From Anthonomus grandis grandis (taxonomy: Eukaryota; Arthropoda; Insecta; Coleoptera; Curculionidae): a DNA stretch of 64,000 bases. The DNA lies in the NCBI RefSeq assembly GCF_022605725.1, contig NC_065560.1:22001052-22065051 (forward strand). The letters are read 5' to 3'. Under the pieces are notes generated by a model. The model was given only the letters and a program-made list of their open reading frames with translations. It searched no databases and was not told the DNA's origin. Every line of letters starts with the position of its first letter. The stretch's first letter is position 1. Positions 44,199 through 55,509 of the stretch are shown here, in pieces. The position numbers were made by a program, and so were the translations under genes.

Positions 44199-45705
44199 CG
44201 TTAAACAATAATAAAGTAAAAAATCGCATAAAAAAAGCTAATTTTTTATTTGATTTTTTTGGCAAATTTGTATACAATATTTCTAATAATAATTAAAAGA
44301 ATTAATTATTTTTTAAAATCTACTATAATCTATCGCATACATCCTAAAATAATGATTACTAAAAAATATTTTACACATCAGGTTATATAAACTACTGTAC
44401 CTAATTCAAAATAATAATTGTATGAGGTACCTACCTTCGTTTCATAGCAAGTCGTCGATTCTTACGACCTGTAGATAAACATAACCACAGTATAAAGAAC
44501 AACAATTTCTAGTTTATGTTCGGTGACATAACTTTTTTCTATTACTCTCCTTCATAGTCTTTACGGCACGACCCATCTTTTTATAAAACACTCGGACTAA
44601 TTTAGACTAAAAATATAAACAATGACAGCACAGAGCACAACAGTAATTTTACGCTCAACACTAATTTACCGACTCCAAATAAATAAAATTCCTTCAGAAA
44701 TCCGGAAAAAAATTAAAGGTAAATCCACCTACTGTTTGCCGACGGGCACGCGGCCTGATCTCGACAGCGCTGCCAAAGTATCAATTTTAGTAGCGCTTTC
44801 CTCTAATTTCGCCCGAAATGATAAATTTTTGATAATATCGTTATGGTATCGCATACAAGGCAAAAATCAAAAAATGCATATTGGGAAACATTAATTTTAA
44901 TCTTATGCAGAATGGTGGAAAGTGATTATTTTTTAAATGTTATTATAATTTTCATTTTTTTGCAATTTTTTTTAATATATTTAAACAAAAAATGACTTAG
45001 CACCACTCCTTATTGGCTTCTTTAAGCACATACCAAATTTTATTAAATTCCATTAAATATCTCCGCCGCAATTTGCAAATTCTATTTTTCAATATGGTGA
45101 TAGGTAGTCAGGGCTCTTAAAAGAGACTCGGTTTAAGTTATTATTTATCTATAAGTTAATAAATTTTTCGTTTTTTTAAAATACGACGTGATTTATTTGG
45201 GGTACGGTTGTACCCCTGTGTAGCAGATGCAGAGTCGGAAGTAAGTGTAGCATTCCAGGGTTAAAAAGTCTAAATTACCAGCATTACAAAACACTGTATG
45301 CTGAGGACATAAATTTGCTAAAAAAAATACAAAACCTTAATTTCTGTCTAAACTACACAAAATTCGGGTAGGTACTTCACATGAAAGTTACCCTTTATTT
45401 GTCCCAAGGAACACAAAAATATACGGGGTGTCCCATTTAAAATTCCGGTGTCAAAGTCGTTGCAGCACTTTTTGAACACCGTGTATTGATAAAACTCAAA
45501 TAATTTAAAAATCGCTTAAAAAGAAAACACTTCTATAGGAATTTTTTGTTACGCATCCTGTAGATTCTGAGAGAAGGGCCACCCTGTACACACCCCTAAT
45601 AAAATGGCCACCCTGTACACCCATTTCGCTGACATTCTGTACAGTTGGTAGTGCTCGTAGGAGTGTTATTTCTTATTAGACAATAACAATTTAAAATTGG
45701 GAATT
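44199..45705. other. Noncoding tract with mariner-end motifs
   Basis: No gene is supported. A possible small exon on the - strand near 44436-44470 lies between an acceptor-like tctacag and a donor-like gtaggt (GRKNRRLAMKR) and might belong to the YqaJ-like gene. At 45421 the motif acggggtgtcccatttaaa, and at 45580-45640 two copies of ggccaccctgtacac, resemble mariner termini. The rest is AT-rich. Confidence 0.4.
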
Positions 45706-45979
45706 TTTTTTTTTTTTTTAATTTATAACATCATAATATAGTTACACAGTTATAATAAGTTATTACAATATCAAAATTGTGCAGTTATATTCCCCTAGAT
45801 GCAAGCATCTGTATGGGAAGTAATAAATGAACAGTGTACAATAAACATTTTTCTTCTGTTCAACTTATTTAAAGAAAATATATATACATTAATATGAGCT
45901 CCTAAGTATATTTATAAAATAATAACAGTGAGGTAATAAAGTACCTAAACAATTTAACAAGGGAAGGCATCTACTAATA

Positions 45980-48854
45980 TTAGGATACAACAGACTTAAA
46001 CTTATTAAGATTGTTTACAATATATTCCTTCACTATTTTTGAAATTTTTTTATTTTTGATGTTTCTAATATGCTTACGTAATAAATTGTACAGTTTTGGT
46101 CATATAAATTTAATGGATCTCTTTCCGAACTCACTATAGCATACAGGAAGAATTCGTTGATTATCTTCATTAGATCTAGTGTTTTGGTTATGGTTTATTG
46201 GATATCTAATATTTTCACGATTGTGTATGAAGCAACAAACAGTTATACAGAATAAAGTTCTTATGTTTCATTATAAATTTCTTTAGTAGGGTATAAGAAT
46301 GGTTTTTTAAGGATTATTTTTAATATTTTATTCTGCATTATCTGAAGAGGATTTAAAGAATTGTAATGCATACTGCCCCAGAGTAATATTCCATATCTTA
46401 GTATTGATTCCACTAAACTTTGGTATATGATTATAAGCATATTTCTGTCTAAAATATTTCTAATAGTGTAAAATTTGAAGACTAGGAAATTTATTTTTTT
46501 TGTTAAATGTGCAGTATGTAAGTCCCATTTCGTGTTACTATCAATGATAATTCCCAAATACTTTACATTTGATGCTTCCTGTATTTTATCTGGTAGATTT
46601 TGAATATCTAAGTGTGTGAACAATGGTCGATTTATTTTAGTCTTTGAGAATGCAATATAGTTGGTTTTTTGGACATTTAATGTTAATTTGTATATATCAA
46701 GCCATTTTTTTACAAGCATAATTCCAGTTTGAGCACATTTTTTTACTTCCTCCCACGTATCTCCGTCAAAAGCAACAACAGTATCATCTGCGTATGAAAT
46801 AATTATACCGTTTATGTTTAAAGTTGTAAGTGAGTTGATGTACAGAATAAACAACAGAGGTCCCAGAACGGTCCCCTGTGGAATCCCAATTCTCACTGTA
46901 CATGGGTCACTTAAAGTGTCATCTATTTTAACGTACTGTTGCCGCTCCACAAGATAGTTCGCAAAGACCTGTAACACGGAACCCCTCACCCCGTTTTTCT
47001 CGAGGACATCAAGAAGCTGTTTGTGGGGCACCGTGTCAAAGGCCTTCGCCAGATCCAAAAATACTGCTAAGCACTTTTTGCCAAAGTCCAATTTATACCT
47101 TACATGTTCAATGAGTTTGTGCATGGCATCGCCAGTACTCAAGCCCGAAGAAAAACCAAACTGGTTTTCAGACAAAAGTCCATTTTTATCCAAAAACCCG
47201 GCTAGTCGCTCCCTTAAACACTTTTCGTACAATTTTGCGAAATTAGAAATTGTACTGATTGGTTTGTAATTGTCAATTAAACTTTTGTCTCCAGATTTAA
47301 AAATGGGGGTTATAATGGATGTTTTAAAAGATTTAGGAATAATTCCGGTTTTAAAGATTAAGTTTATTATATATGTCAAGGGTTCAATTAGATAAATGTG
47401 AAGTTTTTTAATTAGTTTTGCTGAAATACCATCATGTCCCGGAGCACTGTTACTTTTTAAAGAGTTTATATGTTTTATTAATTCATTGTGATCTACTGGC
47501 CTTAAGAACATTGAGTTATTTGCATTTTTTAATTGAAATATATTTAACGAGTTTGGTATTTTGTTGTACATATCGAGGCCTATCTTAGAGAAGTAATCAT
47601 TACAAAAATTTGCTTTTTCTTTTAAATTGCAATTATTTTTAGCTTCCATGGGAATTTTAATAGGGATTTTATTTTGTTTTTTATATTTATTGTTATATTC
47701 AGATAATATTTCGTATATTTTTTTTAAGTTATTTTTATTTTCATTAATTTTTGTCTTGTAGTAAAGGTTTTTTGTGTAGTCAATTATTTTTTTTAAATTA
47801 TTACGGTATCTTTTATACTCTCTTTCTTTTTCTTCTGTAAAGTTATTTTGTAATTGTTTTTTTAATCTATTTCTTTTTTTTATTGATACAATAATGCCAT
47901 TTGTGATCCAGGGTTTAATTTTTTTGTTAGTTTTATTGTAAAAAATTGATGTTTTACATTTTAAGTAAAGTTCTAAAAATTTGTTTATGAAAAGTGTATA
48001 GGCTTCTTCTGGATTGTTTGTTTTAGTCACGTCATTCCAATTTTCATTCTCAAATAAATAATTTAGTTTTATGTAATTTATTTTATTTTTAACATTATTG
48101 GAAAATGATCCGTTATATCATAATTTATTATATACGGTTTTGTGTGAATGTTAATTATTTTATTATTGTTCTTTACAAATATATGATCTAAACATGTGCC
48201 TGATTCTGGCCTGGTGATTGAGTTTATATGTGATTGAAAACCATATGAACTTAATGTTGAAATGTAATTTACCACGTTTAAATCAGTATTATTTAAGAGG
48301 TTAATATTTATGTCTCCAACTAAAATTTCAACCTTATTTGACTTGTTTCCTGACTTTCCTGTAAAATATACATTAAGATCCTGTACAAAATTTTCGATAG
48401 ATGAGTGAGGAGATCGATAGATACAAGAGATTTCATAGTGCACATTTTTATGTTCCAAAGTTATTCGACCCACCTTTATTTTAGTGGAATCAAGTTCATG
48501 AAATGCCACTTTAGCATTTAGATTGTCTCTTACCATAACAAGAACACCATCATTTCGTGTGACATTTCCATTACTATAGTGAGTGGTAAAGCCTTGAATA
48601 GTAAATTCTAAAAAAGAGGTGAGTTGAAAACATTCACTTAGGACTATAACATCACAGAAAGAAATTTTGAAAGTCTCTAAAAATAGTAACAGTTCATCAA
48701 AGTTTTTTTTTACACTTCTTATGTTAACATGCATTATTTTTAAAAGTTTTTTATCTGTGTCTATTTTACCACTGATCTCTAGAGGCTCCACAGTTTCACT
48801 ACAAATTTCACTGGATATTGTTCCAAGCAGCTCCACTTCTTGTTGTCTAGCCAT
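45980..48854 (-). pseudogene. LINE-D ORF2: endonuclease and reverse transcriptase
   Basis: The ATG at 48854 overlaps the ORF1 stop. The endonuclease reads IMHVNIRSVKKNFDELL, VIVLSECFQLTSFLEF (Glu), ISCIYRSPHSS, ILVGDINI, TCLDHIFVKNN and DITDHFPIML (Asp-His). A one-base shift near 48060 separates it from the next frame. The polymerase then reads KIKPWITNGIIVSIKKRNRL, SNSAPGHDGISAKLIKK, NYKPISTISNFAKLYEK, QFGFSSGLSTGDAMHK, AVFLDLAKAFDTVPHKQLL (Asp), IGIPQGTVLGPLLFILY and ISYADDTVVAFDGD (Asp pair). A stop lies near 46261. The same frame family continues with NHNQNTRSNEDN and ends KFKSVVS near 45980. All catalytic residues are present, but the shift and stop disable it. Confidence 0.9.
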
Positions 48855-48912
48855 AATTTATTTTACTTTTTATTACTTCTAGATGGTATAGATTTGTGGG
48901 GCATTCAGAATC

Positions 48913-50682
48913 CGTGGCATCATGTTTGAGATTATGGTTCGTTTTATATTTTTTATTTGAATGTTCACAATTCACTTACCGAAGTAAAAAATGAAATCAA
49001 ACGCCTAAAAAACCATAAATCATCTGGAGCTGATGGGATATCTTCGAGGTTGTTACTCTTTTTGCCTGATTCAGCCTTAAATGCTTTAGTTTCTGCCATA
49101 AACAATTCTTTACATAATGGCATTTTTCCTTCATGTTTAAAGGAGGCAGTGGTTATCCCTCTTCATAAGGGTGAAGATTTGGATCAGCCTTGTAATTTCC
49201 GTCCCATTTCTGTTTTGTCTACCCTCTCTAAGATAGTTGAAAAACTTGCAAAAAGCAGAATTTTGTCCTTTTTACATCATAATGGCATTTTGTCTGCAAA
49301 TCAGTTTGAATTTCAAGCCGGTAAAGGGACACATGATGCTGTTTTTAGCTTTTTGGAGAGCGTCTGTGTGTCCTTGAATTCTGGAGAGTCATCGGCGGCA
49401 GTGTTTTGTGATCTATCCAAAGCATTTGACTGTGTGGATCATGGAATACTGTTATCTAAGCTCGATAAATATGGTTTTAGAGGCGTAGCGTTGCGATGGC
49501 TTGAGTCCTATCTATCAAATCGTACTCAGAAGGTTTCAGTGTCTGGCCGTTTGTCTGCTTCTAGATCCCTAAAATGCGGCGTTCCCCAGGGTTCAGTGTT
49601 GGGACCACTGTTATTTTTACTGTATGTGGATGACTTGAGTTCATTGAAACTGCAGGGCAAGGTGGTTCAGTTTGCTGATGATACCACCATACTATGGAGC
49701 CATAAAAATTCTGACTATATTAAGACTTGTATCCTTGAAGACCTTCAGATTTTATCAGGGTGGTGTGCTTCCAACAGGCTCGTGTTTAATGTAAGAAAGA
49801 CGTCTATTATGGGGTTTAAGTGCGATGTTCAGGGTCTGATGTTTGACGAAAATTCTTTCTTGCAGAATAAAGAGTGCTGCAAGTTCCTAGGAATTACCAT
49901 TGATGGTCGCCTTCGGTTTGAAGATCATATTTTACATTTAGCTGGGAAATTATCTTCTGGATGTTTTGCAGTAAGAATGGCAAAACAAGAGCTGGGAGGG
50001 GTGGTTGCACGTTCAGTGTACTTTTCACTTATTGAATCTCATATTCGGTATGGCTTGCCTTTTTGGGGTTTAACCAATAAGGGGCTACTTAACATTATCT
50101 TTGTTATTCAAAAAAAAGCAGTTAGATACCTGTGTTCTGCTAAGTTAAGAGATTCTTGCAAACCCCTCTTCATTTCTGAAAAAATCCTAACTCTTTTTTC
50201 ACTCTTTATCTTAGAAACAGCTGCTCTTATTCACAAAATTCCCAAACTACCCTCTGACACTGACCATTTGACTCGTCGTGTAAATGATGTTCCCCTACCT
50301 ATTCCTACGTCTTCCCTTACCAAAAACTCATTAATTTACATAAGTAAAAAAATTTACAATCATGTTCCTCTGTGTGTTAGACATATATCGGATGTTAAGA
50401 AATTTAAAAGAGAATTAAAGTCGCTTTTATTGGCTAAGGCATATTATAACCTGGATGACTTTTTTAATGATAGGTTTTAACCTTGGACATATTGGAAAGT
50501 TTTCTTTTTTTCCTTTTTTCTTCTCTAGTTTTGTCAACAAGTTTACCTTTATTTAGTAATTGATTGTTTTATTTAGTTATCTTTAATTTAAGTATGTTCA
50601 AAAAGTTTTGTCTTTTTGTGTTTAATTTTGTTCATTGTTTTGTCAATTTTTGAAATTGTAATTGTGTTTTGTTTTTTTAGCT
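48913..50682 (+). mobile_element. LINE-E: 5'-truncated LINE inserted in LINE-D
   Basis: A 1770-bp insertion in opposite orientation near the end of LINE-D ORF1. The left boundary follows gcattcagaatc and the right one precedes tgtaggatgc; joining these gives a continuous LINE-D ORF1 (HPTDSECP). It holds only the reverse transcriptase region and about 200 bases of T-rich 3' sequence ending ttttttttagct. No poly(A) tail and no clear target duplication are seen. Confidence 0.85.
48957..50480 (+). CDS. LINE-E reverse transcriptase, 507 codons open
   Basis: The frame is open from the truncation point to the TAA at 50478-50480. It has KNHKSSGADGISSRLL, NFRPISVLSTLSKIVEK, QFEFQAGKGTHDAVF (usual Gly is Glu), AVFCDLSKAFDCVDHGILL (Asp), CGVPQGSVLGPLLFLLYVDD and QFADDTTILWS (Asp pair). 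KFLGITIDGRLRFEDHI and SHIRYGLPFWG are in the thumb. The C-terminus is ANYNLDDFF-like (AYYNLDDFFNDRF). The first Met in the piece is not the natural start, because the endonuclease and the beginning of the polymerase are cut off. All key Asp residues remain. The lack of stops suggests a fairly recent insertion. Confidence 0.9.
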   Translation: MNVHNSLTEVKNEIKRLKNHKSSGADGISSRLLLFLPDSALNALVSAINNSLHNGIFPSCLKEAVVIPLHKGEDLDQPCNFRPISVLSTLSKIVEKLAKSRILSFLHHNGILSANQFEFQAGKGTHDAVFSFLESVCVSLNSGESSAAVFCDLSKAFDCVDHGILLSKLDKYGFRGVALRWLESYLSNRTQKVSVSGRLSASRSLKCGVPQGSVLGPLLFLLYVDDLSSLKLQGKVVQFADDTTILWSHKNSDYIKTCILEDLQILSGWCASNRLVFNVRKTSIMGFKCDVQGLMFDENSFLQNKECCKFLGITIDGRLRFEDHILHLAGKLSSGCFAVRMAKQELGGVVARSVYFSLIESHIRYGLPFWGLTNKGLLNIIFVIQKKAVRYLCSAKLRDSCKPLFISEKILTLFSLFILETAALIHKIPKLPSDTDHLTRRVNDVPLPIPTSSLTKNSLIYISKKIYNHVPLCVRHISDVKKFKRELKSLLLAKAYYNLDDFFNDRF

Positions 50683-51726
50683 TGTAGGATGCTTGTACAC
50701 AAGATTATTCTTACGTAATATAGCACATTTTCTCTTCTCTTTCACGCATTTCCTATTTTCTTTATTTTGGGTTAAGTGACAGTCCTTTCGATTATGTTCT
50801 CCTCCACAGTATGAACAGGTGGTTTCATTTGGGCAGTCTGGACTTTTGTGGTAATATCCACAACATTTAAAACACTGTTTTACTGCTAAATTTTCATATG
50901 CAGGGTATCGTTCCCATCCAATGTATATTTTTTTGGTCCACATGATTTTTTTAAAGAGGTTTGGGGAACAGTCGGCGAAGATGGTTAATTTATTTAATTT
51001 AGTTTCCTTCATAAAGGTAATTTTAAATGAATCTTCATTATTAAAAAATGTATTTTGCATTCTTATAGATTTTTCAATTTCTTCAGTTGCTGATTTATTC
51101 TTGGCAGGATATCCAACTATTTTGACCTGCGGATTTCGTAATTTTGTTTCCTCTACCTCATAGTAATCACCCAGTTTTTGTTTAATTTCATTTTTTAGTT
51201 TCGTAACACTCTCTGTGTCATTGCATTTAATTATTAAACTTCCGTGGTGTGAAGATCGGGTTTTATCAATACTTACATTAATATCTGCAGGTTTGATGTT
51301 CTCCATTATATCGGTTTTTGTTTCTTGAGAGTCCTGTGTGCCCTTCGGTTTTATAATTAAGTTTGGCCGATTTTTTGTTTTTATTGGTATGGATGATTTG
51401 TTGTTTACAACCTCTGCAAATGATGGTATTGCTGGTGCTTGGATGGCTTCGATTTTTGACTTTAAGTCTTTTACTTCTTGCTTAAGAAGTGAGATTATTT
51501 CATCCTTACTTAATATTATTTACTTGCTTGCTTTGTACAAGATCATTCAAAAGTTCAAGTCCGTGAAAGTCATTGCAATTTTTGCAGAGGAACTTCATAA
51601 CACGATCTTTTAATTAATCACTTTTACTTCAGAGGACGTAAGAGCTGCACAACCCTTACACAATCTCTTCAAACAGTTGTCACATTTAAATATTTGCGTA
51701 ACTGGCTTGCAAACATCGCACTCCAT
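50683..51726 (-). pseudogene. LINE-D ORF1: finger, coil and CCHC knuckle protein
   Basis: From the ATG at 51726 the frame reads MECDVCKPVTQIFKCDNCLK then RLCKGCAALTSSE, a PHD/RING-like Cys cluster. Stops and shifts follow. After about 51490 the frame gives LKQEVKDLKSKIEAIQ, a coil, and FAEVVNNKSSIP. From 51306 to 50683 it is open: HHGSLIIKCNDTESVTKL, RNPQVKIVGYPAKNK and YIGWERYPAYE. CFKCCGYYHKSPDCPNETTC and CSYCGGEHNRKDC are knuckles. It is cut at HPT by LINE-E; the last codons lie at 48912-48850. Its product would bind the LINE RNA. Confidence 0.82.
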
Positions 51727-51790
51727 TTCGAAATTTTCGATTTTAAAATTGGAACGTAGCTACTTCATTCCATTGTTAATGCCTTCTTGC

Positions 51791-52596
51791 GCGGGTTCAA
51801 CACAAACATAAACAATGATAATTTTGCAGCAAATTGGATATTTTTGGTGAAAATAATTATGTTTAGCTAAGTAAGGCACTATCTATTTTATAGATTCACT
51901 GTTTTTCAGAATTTATATGCACTCGGAACACTTTTATTTACGCCGTTTTACGGAGCAACATTTCACGCCTTATATATCGACTACGAACTTTAAGTTAAAT
52001 GTCAATTCTTTGAAAAAGTCTTCGTCAATACTAAAACATTTTAATTTTGTTGCTACATCACTGTCCTACACCAAACAGATCATTGACTACTTGAAAATCT
52101 CTGGAATTTGTTAAATAAAACACCGTTAGAAACTTGGTTGCAATATTATATTATTAATGACAGATCGGGAATTAAATATATAATGTAATAAATGACAGTA
52201 AATTTCTGTATGACAATAATACATACTATTCAGGCAAAGTTTAAAGGTGGAACAAATTGTTACTACTGAACTACATACTAGTATCCATGGGAATACTATT
52301 CCAGTCTGTATTAAACGGTTCTTAGCCTCCTACATAACCTCTATGTGGATCGTCAGTAGTAAAATTCCCAATTATAAGTCGTGATTTCACCTTTAAACCT
52401 TACTAATACGAACGAGTAAAGCATATTATTGTAACTAAGAATGCAAATGCCAAATCGCCTATAATGATATTTTAGTCCCAATAAAACGGGACAGGCCTAA
52501 AAAAATAAAATAATATTGAGGATATTGCAGAAGGTCTAGAACGAACGCTCTGTTTCAAATAAATTACATAGATGTACACGACAATAATGAAATGAA
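51791..52596. other. Noncoding tract, presumably 3' of the DNAJA gene
   Basis: No gene is seen. The right part should include the 3' untranslated region of the DnaJ gene on the - strand, but no clear polyadenylation signal in that orientation was found. An imperfect inverted repeat lies at 52239-52398. Confidence 0.45.
52239..52398. repeat. Imperfect inverted repeat, possible MITE
   Basis: The left arm gtttaaaggtgg ... tactactga (52239-52269) pairs with the right arm tcagtagta ... cacctttaaac (52353-52398). The arms differ in length by about 15 bases owing to an insertion in one of them. No coding frame. It may be a small old MITE. Confidence 0.45.
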
Positions 52597-52874
52597 CTAA
52601 TTGGTTGCACATTGCACCCGTTGACCCCCGGGGCTGTGCATCTCCTCGTCTTCGTCATACGCGTTCTTATGTTGTCGTCTTCTCGCTTCCTGTTCCGGAT
52701 CGAAGTCTTCCAAGACGCACTCTTCCGCACCGTCAGGGATCATCACTTCTTCGCGTGGAGGGAGGCAATTTTCCAACTCTGGAATCAGTTCTGGGGCGAT
52801 GGTTTTCGGGAACTGAACCCAAAACTGGACGATAAGACGTCCCTTTTCGAATGGGTTCTTGTATCTTGGCATAC
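52597..52874 (-). CDS. DNAJA1: DnaJ homolog subfamily A (DNAJA1/Droj2-like), last coding exon
   Basis: Host gene exon on the - strand. Type-A DnaJ proteins hand unfolded clients to Hsp70 and stimulate its ATPase. The acceptor atgtttcag at 52875-52883 precedes a split Gly codon, then MPRYKNPFEKGRLIVQF, the end of the second substrate-binding beta-sandwich. ELIPELENCLPPREEV follows, then the acidic tail LEDFDPEQEARRRQHKNAY and DEDEEMHSPGG. The last four residues CATN form a CaaX-like prenylation box, usual for this subfamily. DFDP-x-QE-x-RR and AYDEDEE point to DNAJA1/Droj2 and not DNAJA2. The frame is intact. The J domain, G/F region and Cys-rich zinc domain are upstream of this exon, to the right, and were not found in this window. 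Confidence 0.94.
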
Positions 52875-53010
52875 CTGAAACATAACGTAAAATATATTAT
52901 ATATTCATACCGTAAATAACATTTATTAGAAATTTAATAACAGAACGTAAAAATGTTCCTAAATTACATCAAATATTTTTTACTCGTTTTTTTTAAAAAT
53001 AATCAACTCT

Positions 53011-55490
53011 ATATGAATCGATTATTTCTGAAAGGGCCTAAGTGCCGTTTCGGCCATTTTGTTTTTAATATGCTACAATAAATTTTGAGCCAAATCCTAG
53101 CGTTTGGTGCAGAAAAGAACGGTTTAGTGCAGAAAGGACCTAAGTAAACTAACTTAGCCCCTTTAAGAAATAAATAATAAAATGTGTGTCGTGCTGTATT
53201 TGACCTTGCGCTCTGTTTTGTTTGAAATGCAAGCCTCGTGTGTCGAAATATTTTTAGTGATTTACTGCCTCGGATACTTGTGCATTTAAGAGTAATATAA
53301 TCGCATTTTTGCGGCAATATGTCTAGTTCGGACGAAAATAGAAGCACTGAAAGTGAAGAGGAGCTATCTCAATCAGATAATCTTAGAAAAAGACGCCGAG
53401 GTGTGAGAAATGATGATAATTATCAAAGAAATTTAATCAAAAAAGCTAGAATCATTGGTACTGCGTATAAAGATTATAAAGGCAAAATGGTTGCTGCCAG
53501 GCAAATCAAAGGTGCTTGCCAGTAAGTTTAATAAAAGTTATATATTGAATAGCCTAGGTATATAGATAAGTTATTTTTAGATGTAAAATGCAGTGTTTTA
53601 ATAAGCTAAACGATGAGCAAAAGCAAATAGTGTTTAGGAATTTCTACAAAATGCAAAACAAGGATGAACAGGATATATATCTTCAAGGTCTGACACATCA
53701 GAAAAATGTGGCAAACCGAAGAAGTCAGAAAAATGAAAACAGTAAAGTAAGGGAAGTATCTTTTGATAATTTTATTCGCGTTGGGGAACTCAGAGTAAAA
53801 GTATGTTGTAAGGCTTTTTTAAATTTGCATTCTGTACCTGAAAAAAGAATCAAGAGAATAAAATCATTGATTAAAAATAATGTGACTCCCAGAGATAAAC
53901 GTGGCAAAAATATTAAACGAGCAATGCCGGAAGATCAAAACATATTAATTCGTCAGCACATTGAAAGCTATCCAGTAAAAGAAAGTCACTATTCGGGAAA
54001 AAAATATAAATATCTAGATAGTAGACTTAATATAAAAATTATGTACGAAATGTTTAGATCCAAGTATCCTGAAACGAAAATTAAATACAGCTATTATTAT
54101 ACACTTTTTCGCCAAAAATTTTATTTTGAAATCTGGGCGTCCTCAAATAGACACATGCGTAAAATGTGTAAGTCCCTCTTTAGGAGATGTCTCAAAAAAA
54201 GTGGCTGTTGCTAAATTGTTGGTACACAAAAAGAGGGCCAAGAAGTTTTAAACGAAGCTAAAGAATACTATTAAAGAGTGTCACGATAGGGACGACGTGG
54301 TAGGGCTAGCATTTGACTATATGCAAAATGTTCATCTACCACATATACCTAGTAAGTCTTCTATAAGACCCAACTAACGATTAATGTATTTTGCATACAT
54401 AATCTTAAAACAGAAAATTCTTTTTTTTATATTTATCACGAGGGACAGGCCAATAAGGGTCCTAATGAAGTATGCACCTTTTTGCTTGATTATATAAAAA
54501 ATAACATACCACCCAGCATAAAAGAGTTAAAACTTTTTTGTGACAACTGCCCTGGGCAAAATAAGAACCACATTATTATAAGATTATGTTTGGCCCTTAC
54601 TGATATGAGGCGCTTCAATAAAATTGAGCATTATTTTCCGATTAGAGGTCACTCCTTTTTGCCCTGTGACAGGGATTTTGGTGTCATAAAAAGATACTTT
54701 TAAAACTAGTGAGATTCTTCTCAAAAAAGAAATGTTCCTTGATCTCAAAAAACTTCTTTTGCAATTTCGACCTTTAATCATTATGTATATAGCTCTGAAA
54801 CTTCAGGTTATGTAAGGGCATGGGAATATATTAAGAGCATTTTTGGTGTTAATCACTTCTATTTGGCTTTACCAAAACACAACAGCCAATTTAGTATTGA
54901 ATGGCCCAAAATACCAGCATATCCTGAAGACATGGTGCCAATTTTGGAAACAAAAATAGCCCATTTGCAAAACCTTAATTAATGGGTACCAGAAAATAAG
55001 CACGAATTTTACGTCCACATAATAAATTCCTGGAAAACCAAGAAATCCAAAGCTAAATAACCTGAACCATCTTAATAGAACTGAAACCATGGTTTTTTCA
55101 ATTTTGTTTTAAACTTTGTAAGAATGTTTTATTTCTATTTTTTATATGTATTATATTATTTAATTTTGATTAAATGTATGTATTTTTGTAGCTGTTTTTC
55201 ACAATAAAATTACCATATTAGGGGATTGTATAAAAACCTATAAAAGTAAATTTGTTTTATAAAATGTATATAAAAAGGACCTAAGTTAATTTTTTTGAAA
55301 AAAACTGTCTAATAAAGAAAATCCAAAATTCTACATTGATTTCATTAATTTACACCTTTAACCGAACCATACTAATAAAAAAACGAATAATCAATTTAAA
55401 ATATCAAGAGGTTAAAAAATAAACATTTTTCTGTTTTTCTTAAAACTTCTTAATATCACTTAGTCCTTTTAAGAAATAATTGATTCATAT
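53011..55490 (+). mobile_element. DNA transposon coding a DUF7869-like protein
   Basis: The outer ends are inverted copies: atatgaatcgattatttctg with aaagggcctaagtg on the left, and its reverse with several mismatches on the right (55456-55490). The motif TTTCTkAAAGGRCCTAAGT, or parts of it, recurs five times near the ends: about 53025, 53128 and 53150 (the last inverted) on the left, and about 55275 and 55460 (the last inverted) on the right. Repeated subterminal motifs are typical of transposase-binding sites. Between them lies one two-exon gene. The 7-bp string actctat occurs just outside both ends (53006-53012 and 55494-55500) but the spacing to each end differs, so the target duplication is unproven. 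Confidence 0.7.
53319..55061 (+). pseudogene. DUF7869-like protein, putative transposase (copy 2)
   Basis: Exon 1 (53319-53521) reads MSSSDENRSTESEEEL, then a basic region (RKRRRGVRND, RNLIKKARIIG), and ends at a GTAAGT donor. A 59-base intron follows. Exon 2 starts at 53581 with GACQCK and CFNKLNDEQKQIVFRNF, a Cys-rich start. VKVCCKAFLNLHSVPEKRIK, RDKRGKNIKRAMPEDQ and YKYLDSRLNIKIMYEMF follow. After a shift near 54135 the frame gives FGRPQIDTCVKC. After a stop near 54250 comes GLAFDYMQNVHLPHIP, after another shift FCIHNLKTENSFFYIYHEG, then LKLFCDNCPGQNKNHIIIRL and FPIRGHSFLPCDRDFGVIKR. The last three blocks are an RNase H-like set with conserved Asp in FDY, CDN and DRD, a possible DDD triad. 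Decayed by at least three shifts or stops. Confidence 0.78.
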
Positions 55491-55509
55491 ATTACTCTAT
55501 CATAAACAA

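Larger units (their letters stand above)
45706..51790 (-). mobile_element. LINE-D: non-LTR retrotransposon with poly(A) tail, interrupted by LINE-E
   Basis: On the - strand the order is ORF1 (51726-50683), then the end of ORF1 and ORF2 (48912-45980), then a tail seen as a run of T at 45706-45722. LINE-E (+ strand) sits between 48913 and 50682. Without it, ORF1 would end DSECPTNLYHLEVIKSKINYG and its stop overlaps the ORF2 start in ATGGCTAG. About 4.3 kb remains when LINE-E is removed, near full length. Motifs resemble LINE-B closely in order and style. The target duplication was not found. Confidence 0.88.

Noticed and set aside
45690..52375. aaaattggga near 45697 and aaaattcccaatt near 52362 as a target duplication of LINE-D
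   Set aside because: The second copy is in inverted orientation, and it lies within another inverted repeat about 600 bases beyond the LINE 5' end.
52605..52878. Two open frames on the + strand antisense to the DnaJ exon
   Set aside because: They are mirror frames of a well-supported host exon and show no domain.
54353..54420. A second intron in the DUF7869-like gene starting at gtaagtctt
   Set aside because: The downstream sequence continues the protein (YKTQL, FCIHNLKTE) after a simple one-base shift, so a frameshift explains it better.
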